Positions 28,202-37,387 of a stretch of DNA of 64,000 nucleotides are shown piece by piece. The stretch's first letter is position 1. Every line of letters begins with the position of its first letter. This DNA is from Paenochrobactrum glaciei (GTDB lineage: Bacteria; Pseudomonadota; Alphaproteobacteria; Rhizobiales; Rhizobiaceae), in NCBI RefSeq assembly GCF_039522165.1, contig NZ_BAAADE010000010.1, positions 1 to 64,000 on the forward strand, given 5' to 3'. Below the pieces are notes generated by a model. The model was not told the DNA's origin. It was given only the letters and a program-made list of their open reading frames with translations, and searched no databases. A program made the translations under genes and the position numbers.

Positions 28202-28303
28202 GATAAATGCAACGTCCACTGTCGAATTCATCCTGTTGACCGATTGCCATTTGATAATGGCATCATATATTTAAGTCGTTGCAGATATTGATGAGGCTGA
28301 CTT

Positions 28304-29767
28304 TTGGCAAAACTGACCACATTGACCGATGAGGCGCTCATTGCCTTTGACACGCTGGCTGACCGGTCGCGTTCACTTTTATCTCCGTCTCTGCGGCTTG
28401 GCGTTACCGGTTTGTCCCGTGCCGGTAAAACGGTTTTCATCACCTCGCTCATTCATAATCTTATTCATGGCGGACGGTTGCCGCTTTTTGAAGCCTATCA
28501 GTCGGGCCGTATCAGCCGTTCTCATCTGGAGCCGCAGCCCGATGATGCAATCCCGCGTTTTCAATATGAAGAACATCTACACGCTTTGATCAATGAGCGC
28601 ATCTGGCCGGATTCAACCCGTGCCATTTCGCAGTTACGCATTACTATTGATTATCAATCAGCATCCTCATGGGGGCGGATGCTGTCTGCGGGTAAGCTTT
28701 CGCTGGATATTGTCGATTATCCTGGCGAGTGGCTCCTCGACCTGCCTTTGCTTGGTAAAAGCTATAAAGAATTTAGCGCAGACTCTTTCAAGCTGGCGCA
28801 AGAAGCCACGCATCGCGATCTGGCCGACCAGTGGTTGCAAGCTGCCAATCTTGTGCATCCGTCTAAACCCGCAGATGAAATGACGGCACAGAATCTGGCA
28901 CGCGTCTTTATTGATTATTTACGTGCTGGAAAAGCCGATGAACGCGCGCTTTCAACGCTGCCTCCCGGTCGTTTTCTCATGCCCGGTGATCTTGATGGCT
29001 CACCTGCTCTGACATTTGCGCCTTTAGCCAATCTCAAGCAGGAGGATTTCACCTCTGGTTCATTAGCGTCCATGATGGAGCGGCGCTACGAATCTTATAA
29101 AACCCATGTGGTAAAACCATTTTTCCGTGAGCATATTGCACGTCTTGATCGTCAGATTGTGCTGATTGACGCTATGCAAGCGCTGAATTCCGGTGGTGCG
29201 GTGGTTGCCGATCTGGAACGTGCGCTGACTGATATTTTATCCTGCTTCCGCCCCGGTGGTTCAAGTCTGCTGACTGGTTTGTTTCAGCGTCGCATCGGGC
29301 GCATTCTGGTTGCTGCCACCAAGGCTGACCATCTGCATCATGAAAGCCATGATCGTTTGGAAGCAATTGTTCGTAAGCTTGTTGAACGGGCAATGCAGCG
29401 CGCTGATTTTTCCGGTGCTGACATTGATGTTTTAGCCATGGCGGCGGTGCGGGCAACGCGTGAGGCAACCGTCAATCAAGGCAAAGACGTGCTGCCGGTG
29501 ATTGTCGGCACGCCCTTGAAGGGCGAGAAAATCAACGGCGATATTTTTGATGGTGAAACGGAAACTGCTATATTTCCCGGAGACTTACCAAAAAATCCTA
29601 ATGTAATTTTTGAAAAGAACGAAACATTTCGTCAAGATGATGCTTTGCGCTTTATCCGGTTCCGTCCACCGAAAATTGAAAGCACAGCGGAAGGCATTAA
29701 GCTTTCCCTGCCCCATATCCGGTTGGATCGCGCGCTTCAGTTTTTGATCGGAGATCGCCTATCATGA
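28304..29767 (+). CDS. ycjX: YcjX-family P-loop NTPase
   Basis: A 487-residue P-loop protein of the YcjX (DUF463) family. The P-loop reads GVTGLSRAGKTVFITSL (about residues 32-48), and the family signature LDIVDYPGEWLLDLPLL follows near residue 138. A conserved block ATKADHLHHESHDRLE lies in the C-terminal part. These proteins bind GTP or ATP and are stress-linked in E. coli, but their role is unknown. The TTG start at 28304 is supported by GAGG eight bases upstream. It overlaps ycjF by four bases (ATGA), the usual pairing. Confidence 0.9.
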   Translation: MAKLTTLTDEALIAFDTLADRSRSLLSPSLRLGVTGLSRAGKTVFITSLIHNLIHGGRLPLFEAYQSGRISRSHLEPQPDDAIPRFQYEEHLHALINERIWPDSTRAISQLRITIDYQSASSWGRMLSAGKLSLDIVDYPGEWLLDLPLLGKSYKEFSADSFKLAQEATHRDLADQWLQAANLVHPSKPADEMTAQNLARVFIDYLRAGKADERALSTLPPGRFLMPGDLDGSPALTFAPLANLKQEDFTSGSLASMMERRYESYKTHVVKPFFREHIARLDRQIVLIDAMQALNSGGAVVADLERALTDILSCFRPGGSSLLTGLFQRRIGRILVAATKADHLHHESHDRLEAIVRKLVERAMQRADFSGADIDVLAMAAVRATREATVNQGKDVLPVIVGTPLKGEKINGDIFDGETETAIFPGDLPKNPNVIFEKNETFRQDDALRFIRFRPPKIESTAEGIKLSLPHIRLDRALQFLIGDRLS

Positions 29768-30843
29768 GTGAGACACGCAAGCCCGGTTCATTTCAACTGA
29801 ATGATGAAAAACAGGCAGGCTCCACGCAGAGCAGCGCTGAGGAAACAATACGTAAACCGCGTGCGGTCTCTGATCCGAGCCAGATTATTCCGGAGCCGGT
29901 TGATATTTTTGAGCTGGATGCCGATGAGCTGGCAGCTATTCAAAATCTGGATGTGCCGGAAGCTGAATATAAAAAGAGCCGGATTTCACTGCGTTCGGTG
30001 CTTTTTGCAGCGCTTGGCATTCTCTTTTCTTTTGCCATTGGTCTCTGGGTGGAAGATCTGATCCGCGCGATGTTCAACCGCACCAGCTGGCTTGGTGTGC
30101 TGGCTTTGATTGTGGCCGCGGTTGCGCTTGTCAGTTTTGTGATTTTGATCACGCGCGAGCTGATTTCATTACGCAGGCTTGCCTCTGTTGCATCTCTGCG
30201 CTTGGCAGCCCATGAGGCTGCACAAAAAGATGACATCAAAGCTGCCCGTCATGCGGTTGCACAGCTTGTATCTGTCACCTTGAGCATTCCGGCTACAGCA
30301 CGCGGGCGCAAATTACTGGATGAAACCAAGGACGATATTATTGACGGGCGCAATCTGATCAAGCTTGCTGAAACAGAGCTTTTGAAACAACTCGACACAC
30401 AAGCCCGCTCGCTGATTTTACATGCAGCCAAACGTGTTTCCATTGTCACCGCAGTCAGCCCGCGTGCTTTGGTCGATATTGCTTATGTGGTTTTTGAATC
30501 CGCACGGCTTATCCGTCGTCTGTCAGAACTTTACGGCAGCCGCCCGGGTAGCCTTGGCTTCTTGAAACTAACCCGTAATGTGATTGCTCATTTGGCGGTT
30601 ACTGGCACAGTTGCGATGGGCGACAGCGTTATTCAGCAACTGGTCGGACAAGGGCTTGCCTCCCGTTTATCCGCCAAGCTTGGTGAAGGTGTCATCAACG
30701 GGTTAATGACGGCACGTATCGGCATTTCTGCGATGGATATTGTCCGGCCGTTTCCGTTTCTCTCTGAAAAGCGACCGGGGATCGGTGATTTTGTCACTGA
30801 CCTGACATCCCTCAATAATATTCGCAAAAATAATGGAAAATAA
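29764..30843 (+). CDS. ycjF: YcjF-family (TIGR01620/DUF697) inner-membrane protein
   Basis: A 359-residue protein with an N-terminal soluble part (residues 1-75), two transmembrane helices (about 78-97 and 110-132), and a C-terminal DUF697-like domain (residues about 150-350) with LGFLKLTRNVIAHLAVTGTV and ASRLSAKLGEGVINGLMTAR. It is the partner of ycjX, overlapping its stop by four bases. The pair occurs in many proteobacteria; biochemical function is unknown. Confidence 0.88.
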   Translation: MSETRKPGSFQLNDEKQAGSTQSSAEETIRKPRAVSDPSQIIPEPVDIFELDADELAAIQNLDVPEAEYKKSRISLRSVLFAALGILFSFAIGLWVEDLIRAMFNRTSWLGVLALIVAAVALVSFVILITRELISLRRLASVASLRLAAHEAAQKDDIKAARHAVAQLVSVTLSIPATARGRKLLDETKDDIIDGRNLIKLAETELLKQLDTQARSLILHAAKRVSIVTAVSPRALVDIAYVVFESARLIRRLSELYGSRPGSLGFLKLTRNVIAHLAVTGTVAMGDSVIQQLVGQGLASRLSAKLGEGVINGLMTARIGISAMDIVRPFPFLSEKRPGIGDFVTDLTSLNNIRKNNGK

Positions 30844-30989
30844 TCGGGAAATTGTTGACTTTCAGATCAATGCAAACGAAGCATTAACCATTAAAAGCGA
30901 TTATCAACCTTATCGAAACAGTCGCTAATACAGACTGACTCTACGGCATATTGGCCGCCCCCTTGATTGAATTTGGAACAGACACTGTG

Positions 30990-31523
30990 ATGAGAAACCG
31001 TATAGCTGCTTGCCTTTTAATGCTGCCTGCCACGACAGTTTCTGTTGCAGCACTGGCTGCTGACAATGATCAGCAGTTTTTCCGTCAGATTGAGGGTCAG
31101 TGGAGCGGTTCCGGTGAGATTGTTGCCGGAAAATACAAAGGCACTAAATTCGTCTGCAATCTTGCAGGCACCACGCCTGAAACCACTGCTGGCATGACAT
31201 TGGATGGCTCTTGCCGCGTTGGTGTTTTTTCACAGGCGATGAAAGCCGTTATCACCCGTGATGGTAAAAACTATACCGGCGCCTTCAATGATGGCGCTGC
31301 CGGTAAAGGTTTGGACGTTATTTCAGGTAATGTAAGCGGCAACCGTATTGTTCTAGGGCTGAACCGTAAACAGCTTGATGGCGCGATGCTTGCGCGTGTT
31401 GCGGACAATAACACCATGAATGTCACCGTTTCGGTGCGCGTGGAAAAAGAACTGGTTCCGGTGATCGGCCTGAACCTGAAGCGCACAAGCGGCAGCGTTC
31501 CAAGCAATATTGCGCGCAATTAA
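30990..31523 (+). CDS. Hypothetical exported protein
   Basis: A 177-residue protein with a Sec signal peptide (MRNRIAACLLMLPATTVSVA, cleavage about ALA-AD). The mature part has FFRQIEGQWSGSGEIVAGKYKG near the start, resembling small beta-barrel lipid-binding-type folds in other exported proteins; two cysteines (in FVCNLAG and DGSCRVG) may form a disulfide. The ATG at 30990 is chosen since upstream residues lack signal character. It stands alone between ycjF and the folK terminator. Periplasmic location is inferred; family not recognised beyond Rhizobiales hypothetical proteins. Confidence 0.7.
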   Translation: MRNRIAACLLMLPATTVSVAALAADNDQQFFRQIEGQWSGSGEIVAGKYKGTKFVCNLAGTTPETTAGMTLDGSCRVGVFSQAMKAVITRDGKNYTGAFNDGAAGKGLDVISGNVSGNRIVLGLNRKQLDGAMLARVADNNTMNVTVSVRVEKELVPVIGLNLKRTSGSVPSNIARN

Positions 31524-31541
31524 TAAGTGCTTACAGAGATT

Positions 31542-31581
31542 AAAAAAAGCGGCTTCAGATTATTTTCTAGCCGCTTTTTTT
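31542..31581. terminator. Bidirectional terminator, exported protein / folK
   Basis: Stem GCGGCT (31549-31554) with AGCCGC (31569-31574), extended by flanking A and T runs; the loop is 14 bases. Ends the plus-strand gene and the folP-folB-folK operon. Confidence 0.87.
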
Positions 31582-31588
31582 GTAGTGT

Positions 31589-32119
31589 TTATTTCCACCA
31601 GTTTGCGGCCATATTGGCGATTTCAATACCTTGCGCCTCACTGGTTTTGGCAGCTTGCGCAATCACCTGCCCCTGCACTTCCAAATCCGGTGCAATGTCG
31701 GCAAGCGGCACAAGCACAAATGCGCGTAGCATCATTCGTGGATGCGGCAGGCTTAAACGCTCTTCATTAAGCGTGATGAAATCCGCATTTTTTTCCTGCA
31801 TCACCAGAATATCAATATCAAGCGTGCGCGGTCCCCAGCGCTCAATCCGCTCGCGCTTCATGTCAGCTTCAATACCCAAAGTGACATCAATCAGTTCTAA
31901 TGGCGTTAAATTTGTCTCAACACAGGCACAAGCATTATAAAACCAGCTTTGATCGGTTTTGCCCCATGGTGGCGTACGATAGAGCTTGGAAACCTGACAC
32001 ACTTTCATATCATCACGTGCATCCAGCACTTGCAACGCATGAGCCATAGAGGTAGCCGGATCACCCAGATTACCGCCTAAGCCAAGCCATGCGTTATATT
32101 TGAAGCCGCCAGCACTCAC
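31589..32119 (-). CDS. folK: 6-hydroxymethyl-7,8-dihydropterin pyrophosphokinase
   Basis: A 176-residue HPPK transferring pyrophosphate from ATP to hydroxymethyl-dihydropterin in folate synthesis. Seen are the N-terminal WLGLGGNLGDP (substrate loop), and RWGPRTLDIDILVM with the magnesium-binding Asp pair, then LPHPRMMLRAFVLVPLADIAP. It overlaps folB by four bases and ends the folP-folB-folK run, so all steps after GTP cyclohydrolase lie together. Confidence 0.94.
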   Translation of the reverse strand: MSAGGFKYNAWLGLGGNLGDPATSMAHALQVLDARDDMKVCQVSKLYRTPPWGKTDQSWFYNACACVETNLTPLELIDVTLGIEADMKRERIERWGPRTLDIDILVMQEKNADFITLNEERLSLPHPRMMLRAFVLVPLADIAPDLEVQGQVIAQAAKTSEAQGIEIANMAANWWK

Positions 32120-32475
32120 TGTTCGTGAACCACAACAACTTCAACAAAATCCAACACACCAGCCACTGGTGCATGAGGTTTGCGAACGGTAATTTCGGCA
32201 CGTTTGATCTGCTTGAAATGATTAGACAAAGCTTTGGCAATATCGAGTGCCAGAGTTTCTATCAGATAACGACGCTTGCCGGTGACGATCTTCTCAATCA
32301 GTTTGAAGGCGATACCGTAATGAACGGTGCCCTCAATGCTGTCATTTTCCAGTGCATTACCGGCATCAACGGTCAAAACCGCATCAACATAAAAGCGCTG
32401 ACCAAGCTTTTCTTCTTCATCAAAAACGCCGTGATGTGCAAAAAAAGCACAGTTCATCATCCGGATCGTGTACAT
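32116..32475 (-). CDS. folB: Dihydroneopterin aldolase
   Basis: A 119-residue aldolase splitting dihydroneopterin to hydroxymethyl-dihydropterin. FAHHGVFDEEEKLGQRF near the N terminus, the mid-protein ETLALDIAKAL and RKPHAPVAGVLDFVEV near the end are family signatures. The ATG at 32475 is chosen with GAGAG upstream rather than an ATG at 32508. It is the middle gene of the folate operon, coupled to folK by overlap. Confidence 0.93.
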   Translation of the reverse strand: MYTIRMMNCAFFAHHGVFDEEEKLGQRFYVDAVLTVDAGNALENDSIEGTVHYGIAFKLIEKIVTGKRRYLIETLALDIAKALSNHFKQIKRAEITVRKPHAPVAGVLDFVEVVVVHEQ

Positions 32476-32541
32476 TTTCACTCTCTTTTGCCTGTCAAAC
32501 GAGTGCATTTTTATGGCAATCGTGCTTTCAGACTTCTTTGC

Positions 32542-33384
32542 TTAAAGCTTGTTCGCTCTGCTTTGCAAGATGGCATCTGCAACTGCAAGTGCCTGCGCAT
32601 TCATTGATACATTATGGACACGGAATATATCCGCACCATCTAAACGTAAAGTGACAGATGTGGCACTTGTCGTCACATCGCGTTGCAGCGGATCAGTTAT
32701 ACCGCTTATTTTGCCGATAAAACGCTTGCGTGATGTGCCAACAAGCATCGGATAAGGAAACCGTGCCATTTCTTTAAAGCGGGCAAGCAGTTCAACATCT
32801 TCATCCAGTGAGCAGGTAAAACCGAAGCCCGGATCAAGCACAATCTGATTGTCAGCAATACCTGCCTGATGAGCGATTTCAATGGATTTTCTAAAGAATA
32901 CCGCCTGATCCTCAAGCGGATCGCTTGCGCACTCACGCTCACGGCTGGTGTGCATCAGCACTAAACCGGCACCTGTGGCCTTTGCAACATCGGCGATATC
33001 CGGCTCGCGGTGCAAGCCCCATACATCATTGACAATATGAGCGCCTGCCTCAATGGCCAGCTTAGCCGTTTCAGCACGATATGTATCAACGGAGATGATG
33101 CAATCACCCTGCTCTGCCAGCATTTTGATAATCGGCAGCACGCGATTTTGTTCGGTTTTCGCGTCCACAGCTTCAGCATTGGGCTTGGTTGATTCACCAC
33201 CCACATCAATAATATGCGCACCATCTGCGATCATCTGGCGGGCTTTTTGCAATGCAATATCAGCCTGAAAATGTTGGCCGCCATCAGAGAAAGAATCCGG
33301 CGTTACATTCAATATTCCCATGATGATGGCCTGCGCACCAAGCTCTAATGTCTTTCCATGTGCCAGTTGCCATTGTTTCAACAT
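32542..33384 (-). CDS. folP: Dihydropteroate synthase
   Basis: The 280-residue TIM-barrel enzyme joins the pterin pyrophosphate with p-aminobenzoate and is the sulfonamide target. The pterin-binding loop ILNVTPDSFSDGG is at 24-36; later come IDVGGESTKPNAE, ISVDTYRAETA, IVNDVWGL, LDPGFGFTCSLDEDVELL and LVGTSRKRFIG. It is first in the operon, 66 bases before folB. No resistance-type changes could be judged. Confidence 0.95.
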   Translation of the reverse strand: MLKQWQLAHGKTLELGAQAIIMGILNVTPDSFSDGGQHFQADIALQKARQMIADGAHIIDVGGESTKPNAEAVDAKTEQNRVLPIIKMLAEQGDCIISVDTYRAETAKLAIEAGAHIVNDVWGLHREPDIADVAKATGAGLVLMHTSRERECASDPLEDQAVFFRKSIEIAHQAGIADNQIVLDPGFGFTCSLDEDVELLARFKEMARFPYPMLVGTSRKRFIGKISGITDPLQRDVTTSATSVTLRLDGADIFRVHNVSMNAQALAVADAILQSRANKL

Positions 33385-33593
33385 TTATGAATGCTCCAAC
33401 TCAATGCATTAATCATAACTGCGGTTAGTATGGTAATGTCGGATTATCCTCTACGCATTATCAACCTTATCGCGCTATAACCTACTTGACCATTTTGGCA
33501 ACCGTTACAATGGGCAAGGCTCATTTATGTGGATGCTTGAAATAACAAAACAATGAACATGATAAACACAGATATTTTAAAAGGGTTGCTGAT

Positions 33594-34211
33594 ATGATCA
33601 ATAAGTTCAAAGTGCTGATCGCAGCTTCCGTATTATTTTCGGCAGTGGCTCCGGCACAGTCTGCCTCTATTTTCCGCGAGATAAAATATTATAATATCAA
33701 CGGAAAAACGGCTGCTGATCTCGATTATGCTCTGTCAAATAAAGGGCCATTTTTGAAATCAACCGGCCAGCACCATCCGGGCGCAGCTGAAATCCGCTTT
33801 GATGCCAAAGTACGCTATGGCAAAGAAGGCGGCAAAGCCTGCAAGGTGACCGGTGTTTATGTGAATGTGCATGGCAAAGTATTTCTGCCTCGCTGGAAAC
33901 AGCGCAAACGCGCCCCGTTAGAGCTGGCGCTGATTTGGGATACTTTATCAAGCGACATCAGACGTCATGAAGAAAGCCATCTGGTGATTGCGCGTGCGCA
34001 TGCCAGCGAAATGGAGCAGAAAATTGCCAAGCTTTACAGTCGTAAAGATTGCGCAGACCTGCGTGACGACATCAATCGTGTGACTGAAAAAATCATGGAA
34101 AAACATGATAAAGAACAACAGCGCTTTGATCGTGTTGAAACAATCAACTTTGAAAACCGTTTTGAGCGTTTGCTGACTTACCGGCTGGAGCAGCTCGCAG
34201 ACAGTCTTTAA
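33594..34211 (+). CDS. DUF922 exported protein, putative zinc peptidase
   Basis: A 205-residue protein with a Sec signal (about residues 1-23, ending AQS-AS). The DUF922 family region has an HExxH motif (RRHEESHLVIARAHA, near residues 124-138), suggesting a zinc peptidase, with the downstream KDCADLRDDIN part. Periplasmic location inferred. It is flanked by divergent folP and a strong terminator, so monocistronic. An AAGGG lies before the ATG. Peptidase activity of this family is predicted rather than shown. Confidence 0.8.
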   Translation: MINKFKVLIAASVLFSAVAPAQSASIFREIKYYNINGKTAADLDYALSNKGPFLKSTGQHHPGAAEIRFDAKVRYGKEGGKACKVTGVYVNVHGKVFLPRWKQRKRAPLELALIWDTLSSDIRRHEESHLVIARAHASEMEQKIAKLYSRKDCADLRDDINRVTEKIMEKHDKEQQRFDRVETINFENRFERLLTYRLEQLADSL

Positions 34212-34221
34212 TATGAACTAT

Positions 34222-34262
34222 AAAAAAAGACCGCGCTTTTGATAAAGGCGCGGTCTTTTTGT
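34222..34262. terminator. Bidirectional terminator, DUF922 gene / metY
   Basis: Stem GACCGCGC (34229-34236) with GCGCGGTC (34248-34255), A run before, T run after. Confidence 0.92.
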
Positions 34263-34275
34263 TTGTGTTTAAGAT

Positions 34276-35559
34276 TTAGATATTAGCCAAAGCCTGTTCC
34301 AAATCGGCGATAATGTCATCAGCATCCTCAATACCGATTGAGAGACGGATAACTTCCGGCCCGGCACCTGCTGCCACTTTTTGTTCGTCATTCAACTGAC
34401 GATGTGTTGTCGAAGCCGGATGAATAACCAGTGAGCGTGTGTCACCAATATTGGCCAGCAGTGAGAACAATTCGAGATTGCCTACAAATTTAACGCCTTC
34501 ATCATAGCCGCCCTTCAAACCGAAGGTGAAGACAGCACCTGCACCCTTTGGTGCATATTTCTGCTGCAAGGCATGATATTTATCATCAGGCAGACCAGAA
34601 TAGTTGACCCAAGCCACTTTATCATGAGCTTTCAGCCAGGTTGCTACTTTCAGCGCATTGTCACAATGGCGCTGCATACGCAGTGGCAATGTTTCTGCAC
34701 CGGTCAAAATCTGGAAAGCGTTGAATGGCGAAATAGCAGGTCCAAGATCACGAAGACCAAGAACGCGCGCAGCAATAGCAAAAGACATATTGCCGAATGT
34801 TTTGTGCAGTTCCATACCGGCATAATCTGGACGCGGTTCGGTCAATAGCGGATAATTACCGGATTTCGCCCAGTCAAATGTGCCGCCATCCACCAGAATG
34901 CCGCCCATGGAGTTACCATGACCGCCAATGAACTTGGTCAGCGAATGGACAACAATATCGGCACCATGCTCGATTGGACGCACCAGATATGGCGAAGCAA
35001 GCGTATTATCAACGATCAGCGGCAGGCCATGTTTATGTGCAACTTCTGCAATGGCTGCGATATCAACGACAATACCACCCGGATTAGCAAAACTTTCGAT
35101 AAAAATCGCACGGGTGCGCTCGTCAATCTGCGCTTCAAATGAAGACGGATCGGTGGCTTCTGCCCAGCGCACATGCCAGTCAAAGGCTTTGAAAGACTGC
35201 CCAAACTGGTTGATCGAACCGCCATAAAGCTTGTTACCGGCAACGAAATTATCACCCGGTCGCATCAGCGTATGGAAAACCAGCATTTGCGCCGCATGAC
35301 CTGATGCGGTTGCAACAGCCGCTGTGCCACCTTCCAAAGCTGCAACGCGCTCTTCCAGCACGGCTGTGGTCGGGTTGGTGATGCGGGTATAAATATTGCC
35401 GAATGCCTGCAAGCCGAACAGCGAAGCTGCATGATCAGCATCATCAAAGACAAAGGCTGTTGTCTGATAAATCGGCGTTGCACGTGCGCCTGTGGTCGGG
35501 TCTGGCTTGGCTCCGGCATGAACTGCCAGTGTTTCAATTCCGGGTGTGCGCTTTGACAT
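34276..35559 (-). CDS. metY: O-acetylhomoserine sulfhydrylase (aminocarboxypropyltransferase)
   Basis: A 427-residue Cys/Met metabolism PLP enzyme. The cofactor-binding Lys209 lies in VVHSLTKFIGGHGN; NTLASPYLVRPIEHGAD precedes it and NIYTRITNPTTAVLEERVA is near the N terminus. Length and opening residues (ETLAVHAG) fit MetY, which makes homocysteine from O-acetylhomoserine and sulfide. MetZ (O-succinylhomoserine) is shorter, about 390-400 residues. It is monocistronic, with a leader of about 180 bases that has two short hairpins; no riboswitch pattern was recognised with confidence. Confidence 0.9.
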   Translation of the reverse strand: MSKRTPGIETLAVHAGAKPDPTTGARATPIYQTTAFVFDDADHAASLFGLQAFGNIYTRITNPTTAVLEERVAALEGGTAAVATASGHAAQMLVFHTLMRPGDNFVAGNKLYGGSINQFGQSFKAFDWHVRWAEATDPSSFEAQIDERTRAIFIESFANPGGIVVDIAAIAEVAHKHGLPLIVDNTLASPYLVRPIEHGADIVVHSLTKFIGGHGNSMGGILVDGGTFDWAKSGNYPLLTEPRPDYAGMELHKTFGNMSFAIAARVLGLRDLGPAISPFNAFQILTGAETLPLRMQRHCDNALKVATWLKAHDKVAWVNYSGLPDDKYHALQQKYAPKGAGAVFTFGLKGGYDEGVKFVGNLELFSLLANIGDTRSLVIHPASTTHRQLNDEQKVAAGAGPEVIRLSIGIEDADDIIADLEQALANI

Positions 35560-35736
35560 TAAATCCCTCCATAGGCGAATAAATTCGCAATGCCGTTTTT
35601 GTTGGTAGCGAACTTATGGATAAACCATAAAAAAGCAAATGATCCGATGCTAGAAAGCGGGCATTTAAGCAAAATATTTTCTCAAAATTTGCCATTTTGA
35701 AAAAATAAAACCGGATCTAGGTGATGAAGCGTAAAA

Positions 35737-36171
35737 TCAGCCAATCAGACGCGGATATTCAATCGCCGGACAGCGGTTCATGACGACTTTGAGCCCTGCA
35801 TCATGGGCGCGTTTTCCGGCATCTTCATCGATCACGCCAAGCTGTGTCCAAAGCACTTTTGGCAGTGTTTTTAAACTTAAAATCTCATCGACAATGCCAG
35901 CCACAGCATTGGAGGCGCGGAAAACCTCCACCATGTCGACCGGTTCCGCAATATCGCTCAAACTTGCATAAACCGGCGCGCCAAGTATTTCTTTGCCTGC
36001 CTGCCCCGGATTAACCGGCAAAACGCGATAGCCCTTTTGCAGCAGAAATTCCATGACATGATAACTTGGGCGGTCTTCATTAGGGGATGCGCCAAGCAGC
36101 GCAATAGTTTTGACGGTCGATAAAATCTCGCGCAATTCTGCATCGCTGTCATTTAAAAAGTTACGCATCAT
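35737..36171 (-). CDS. CoA-binding domain protein (YccU-like)
   Basis: A 144-residue Rossmann-type protein of the CoA_binding_2 family. The nucleotide-binding segment is KTIALLGASPNEDRPSYHV (about residues 20-38), with PVNPGQAGKEILG and the closing VVMNRCPAIEYPRLIG typical of the YccU group. Stand-alone members have no established reaction. It is divergent from the PaaI-type thioesterase. An initial Met-Met leaves a one-codon ambiguity in the start. Confidence 0.85.
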   Translation of the reverse strand: MMRNFLNDSDAELREILSTVKTIALLGASPNEDRPSYHVMEFLLQKGYRVLPVNPGQAGKEILGAPVYASLSDIAEPVDMVEVFRASNAVAGIVDEILSLKTLPKVLWTQLGVIDEDAGKRAHDAGLKVVMNRCPAIEYPRLIG

Positions 36172-36247
36172 TACCCCTTAAGTACGGTTTGCATCATTTA
36201 ATGAATATGACATGTTTTGATAAAATATTTAATAGGGAAACAAAATA

Positions 36248-36685
36248 TTGCAGCCAAATTTAACCCCCGTCATGTCCGTGGCAGAGCTGGAAGATTTTTT
36301 AAGTCGCGAGTTTCCGCAATTACATGAAGCGGGTCGCGATTATCACGTGGCCGACATTGATGCAGGCCGCGCCGTTATGACATTAAATGCGGGCGCCAAA
36401 CATTTGCGCCCCGGCAATACCGTTTCCGGCCCCTCACTCTTTATGCTGGCAGATGTCAGTGCTTATGCGGTGATTTTGGCGCATATCGGCCCTGTCGCAC
36501 TTGCTGTCACCACCAATCTTAATATCAATTTTTTACGCAAAGCCGAGGCCGGTTTATTGAAGGCCGAAGCCAGATTGCTTAAACTTGGCAAGCGTCTCGC
36601 TGTCGTGGATATTTTCATCACAGATAGTCATGACGCATTGATTGCTCATGCAACAACGACATATTCCGTGCCACCAAGCCGATAA
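36248..36685 (+). CDS. PaaI/HGG-family hot-dog thioesterase
   Basis: About 145 residues of hot-dog fold. GNTVSGPSLFMLADVSAYAVILAHIGPVALAVTTNLNINFL has the catalytic-helix region with Asp and the family strand that follows. Such proteins hydrolyse acyl-CoA thioesters; substrate unknown. The TTG start at 36248 has AGGGAAA upstream; an ATG at 36272 is also possible. It precedes rplM-rpsI, as in other Rhizobiales. Confidence 0.82.
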   Translation: MQPNLTPVMSVAELEDFLSREFPQLHEAGRDYHVADIDAGRAVMTLNAGAKHLRPGNTVSGPSLFMLADVSAYAVILAHIGPVALAVTTNLNINFLRKAEAGLLKAEARLLKLGKRLAVVDIFITDSHDALIAHATTTYSVPPSR

Positions 36686-36920
36686 ATTATAAGGTATTAT
36701 AATACCCTAAAATTAAAGCATTGATTTTATTGTATAATTTGCAGGGTGCTCATTTTAATGAGCTTGACGTGCTTGTAAGAGTTGTGTAAGGGACACGCAG
36801 AATGTGTGAGGGTTAACTTTGCACATTTGTTTATGTTGTGAAGGTTCCGTCCGGAACACTCATAATACAAGCAACAAAAAATGCCTTCCATGCAGGAAGG
36901 ATTATCCAAGGAAAACTTTT

Positions 36921-37385
36921 ATGGCAACTTTCTCTCAGAAGCCAGCCGAAGTTGAGAAGAAGTGGATTTTGATTGACGCCGAAGGTCTCGTCGTTGGTCG
37001 TCTTGCCACTCTCGTCGCCAACATTCTGCGCGGTAAGAACAAGCCAACCTTCACCCCACACGTTGATGATGGTGACAATGTCATCGTAATCAATGCTGAC
37101 AAGGTTGTATTCACCGGTAAGAAATATACCGACAAGAAATACTACTGGCACACCGGCCATCCGGGCGGAATCAAAGAGCGTACAGCTCGCCAGATTCTTG
37201 AAGGCCGCTTCCCTGAGCGCGTATTCGAAAAGGCTGTTGAACGCATGGTTCCACGCGGCCCGCTCGGTCGTCGCCAGATGAAGAACCTGCGTGTTTATGC
37301 AGGCACCAGCCACCCGCACGAAGCTCAGCAGCCTGAAGTCCTCGACGTAGGCGCGCTGAACCGTAAGAACAAAGGGATTGCATAA
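36921..37385 (+). CDS. rplM: Ribosomal protein L13
   Basis: The 154-residue 50S protein. Begins MATFSQKPAEVEKKW; VGRLATLVANILRGKNKPTF, YYWHTGHPGGIKERTA and VERMVPRGPLGRRQMKNLRVY are L13 signatures. The ATG at 36921 follows AAGGA; the frame continues upstream but that part lacks L13 character. It is followed after two bases by rpsI. The leader of over 200 bases contains short stems but no recognised riboregulator. Confidence 0.97.
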   Translation: MATFSQKPAEVEKKWILIDAEGLVVGRLATLVANILRGKNKPTFTPHVDDGDNVIVINADKVVFTGKKYTDKKYYWHTGHPGGIKERTARQILEGRFPERVFEKAVERMVPRGPLGRRQMKNLRVYAGTSHPHEAQQPEVLDVGALNRKNKGIA

Positions 37386-37387
37386 TC

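Noticed and set aside
35560..35736. SAM-II riboswitch before metY
   Set aside because: Hairpins exist but the core sequence and pseudoknot pattern could not be recognised.
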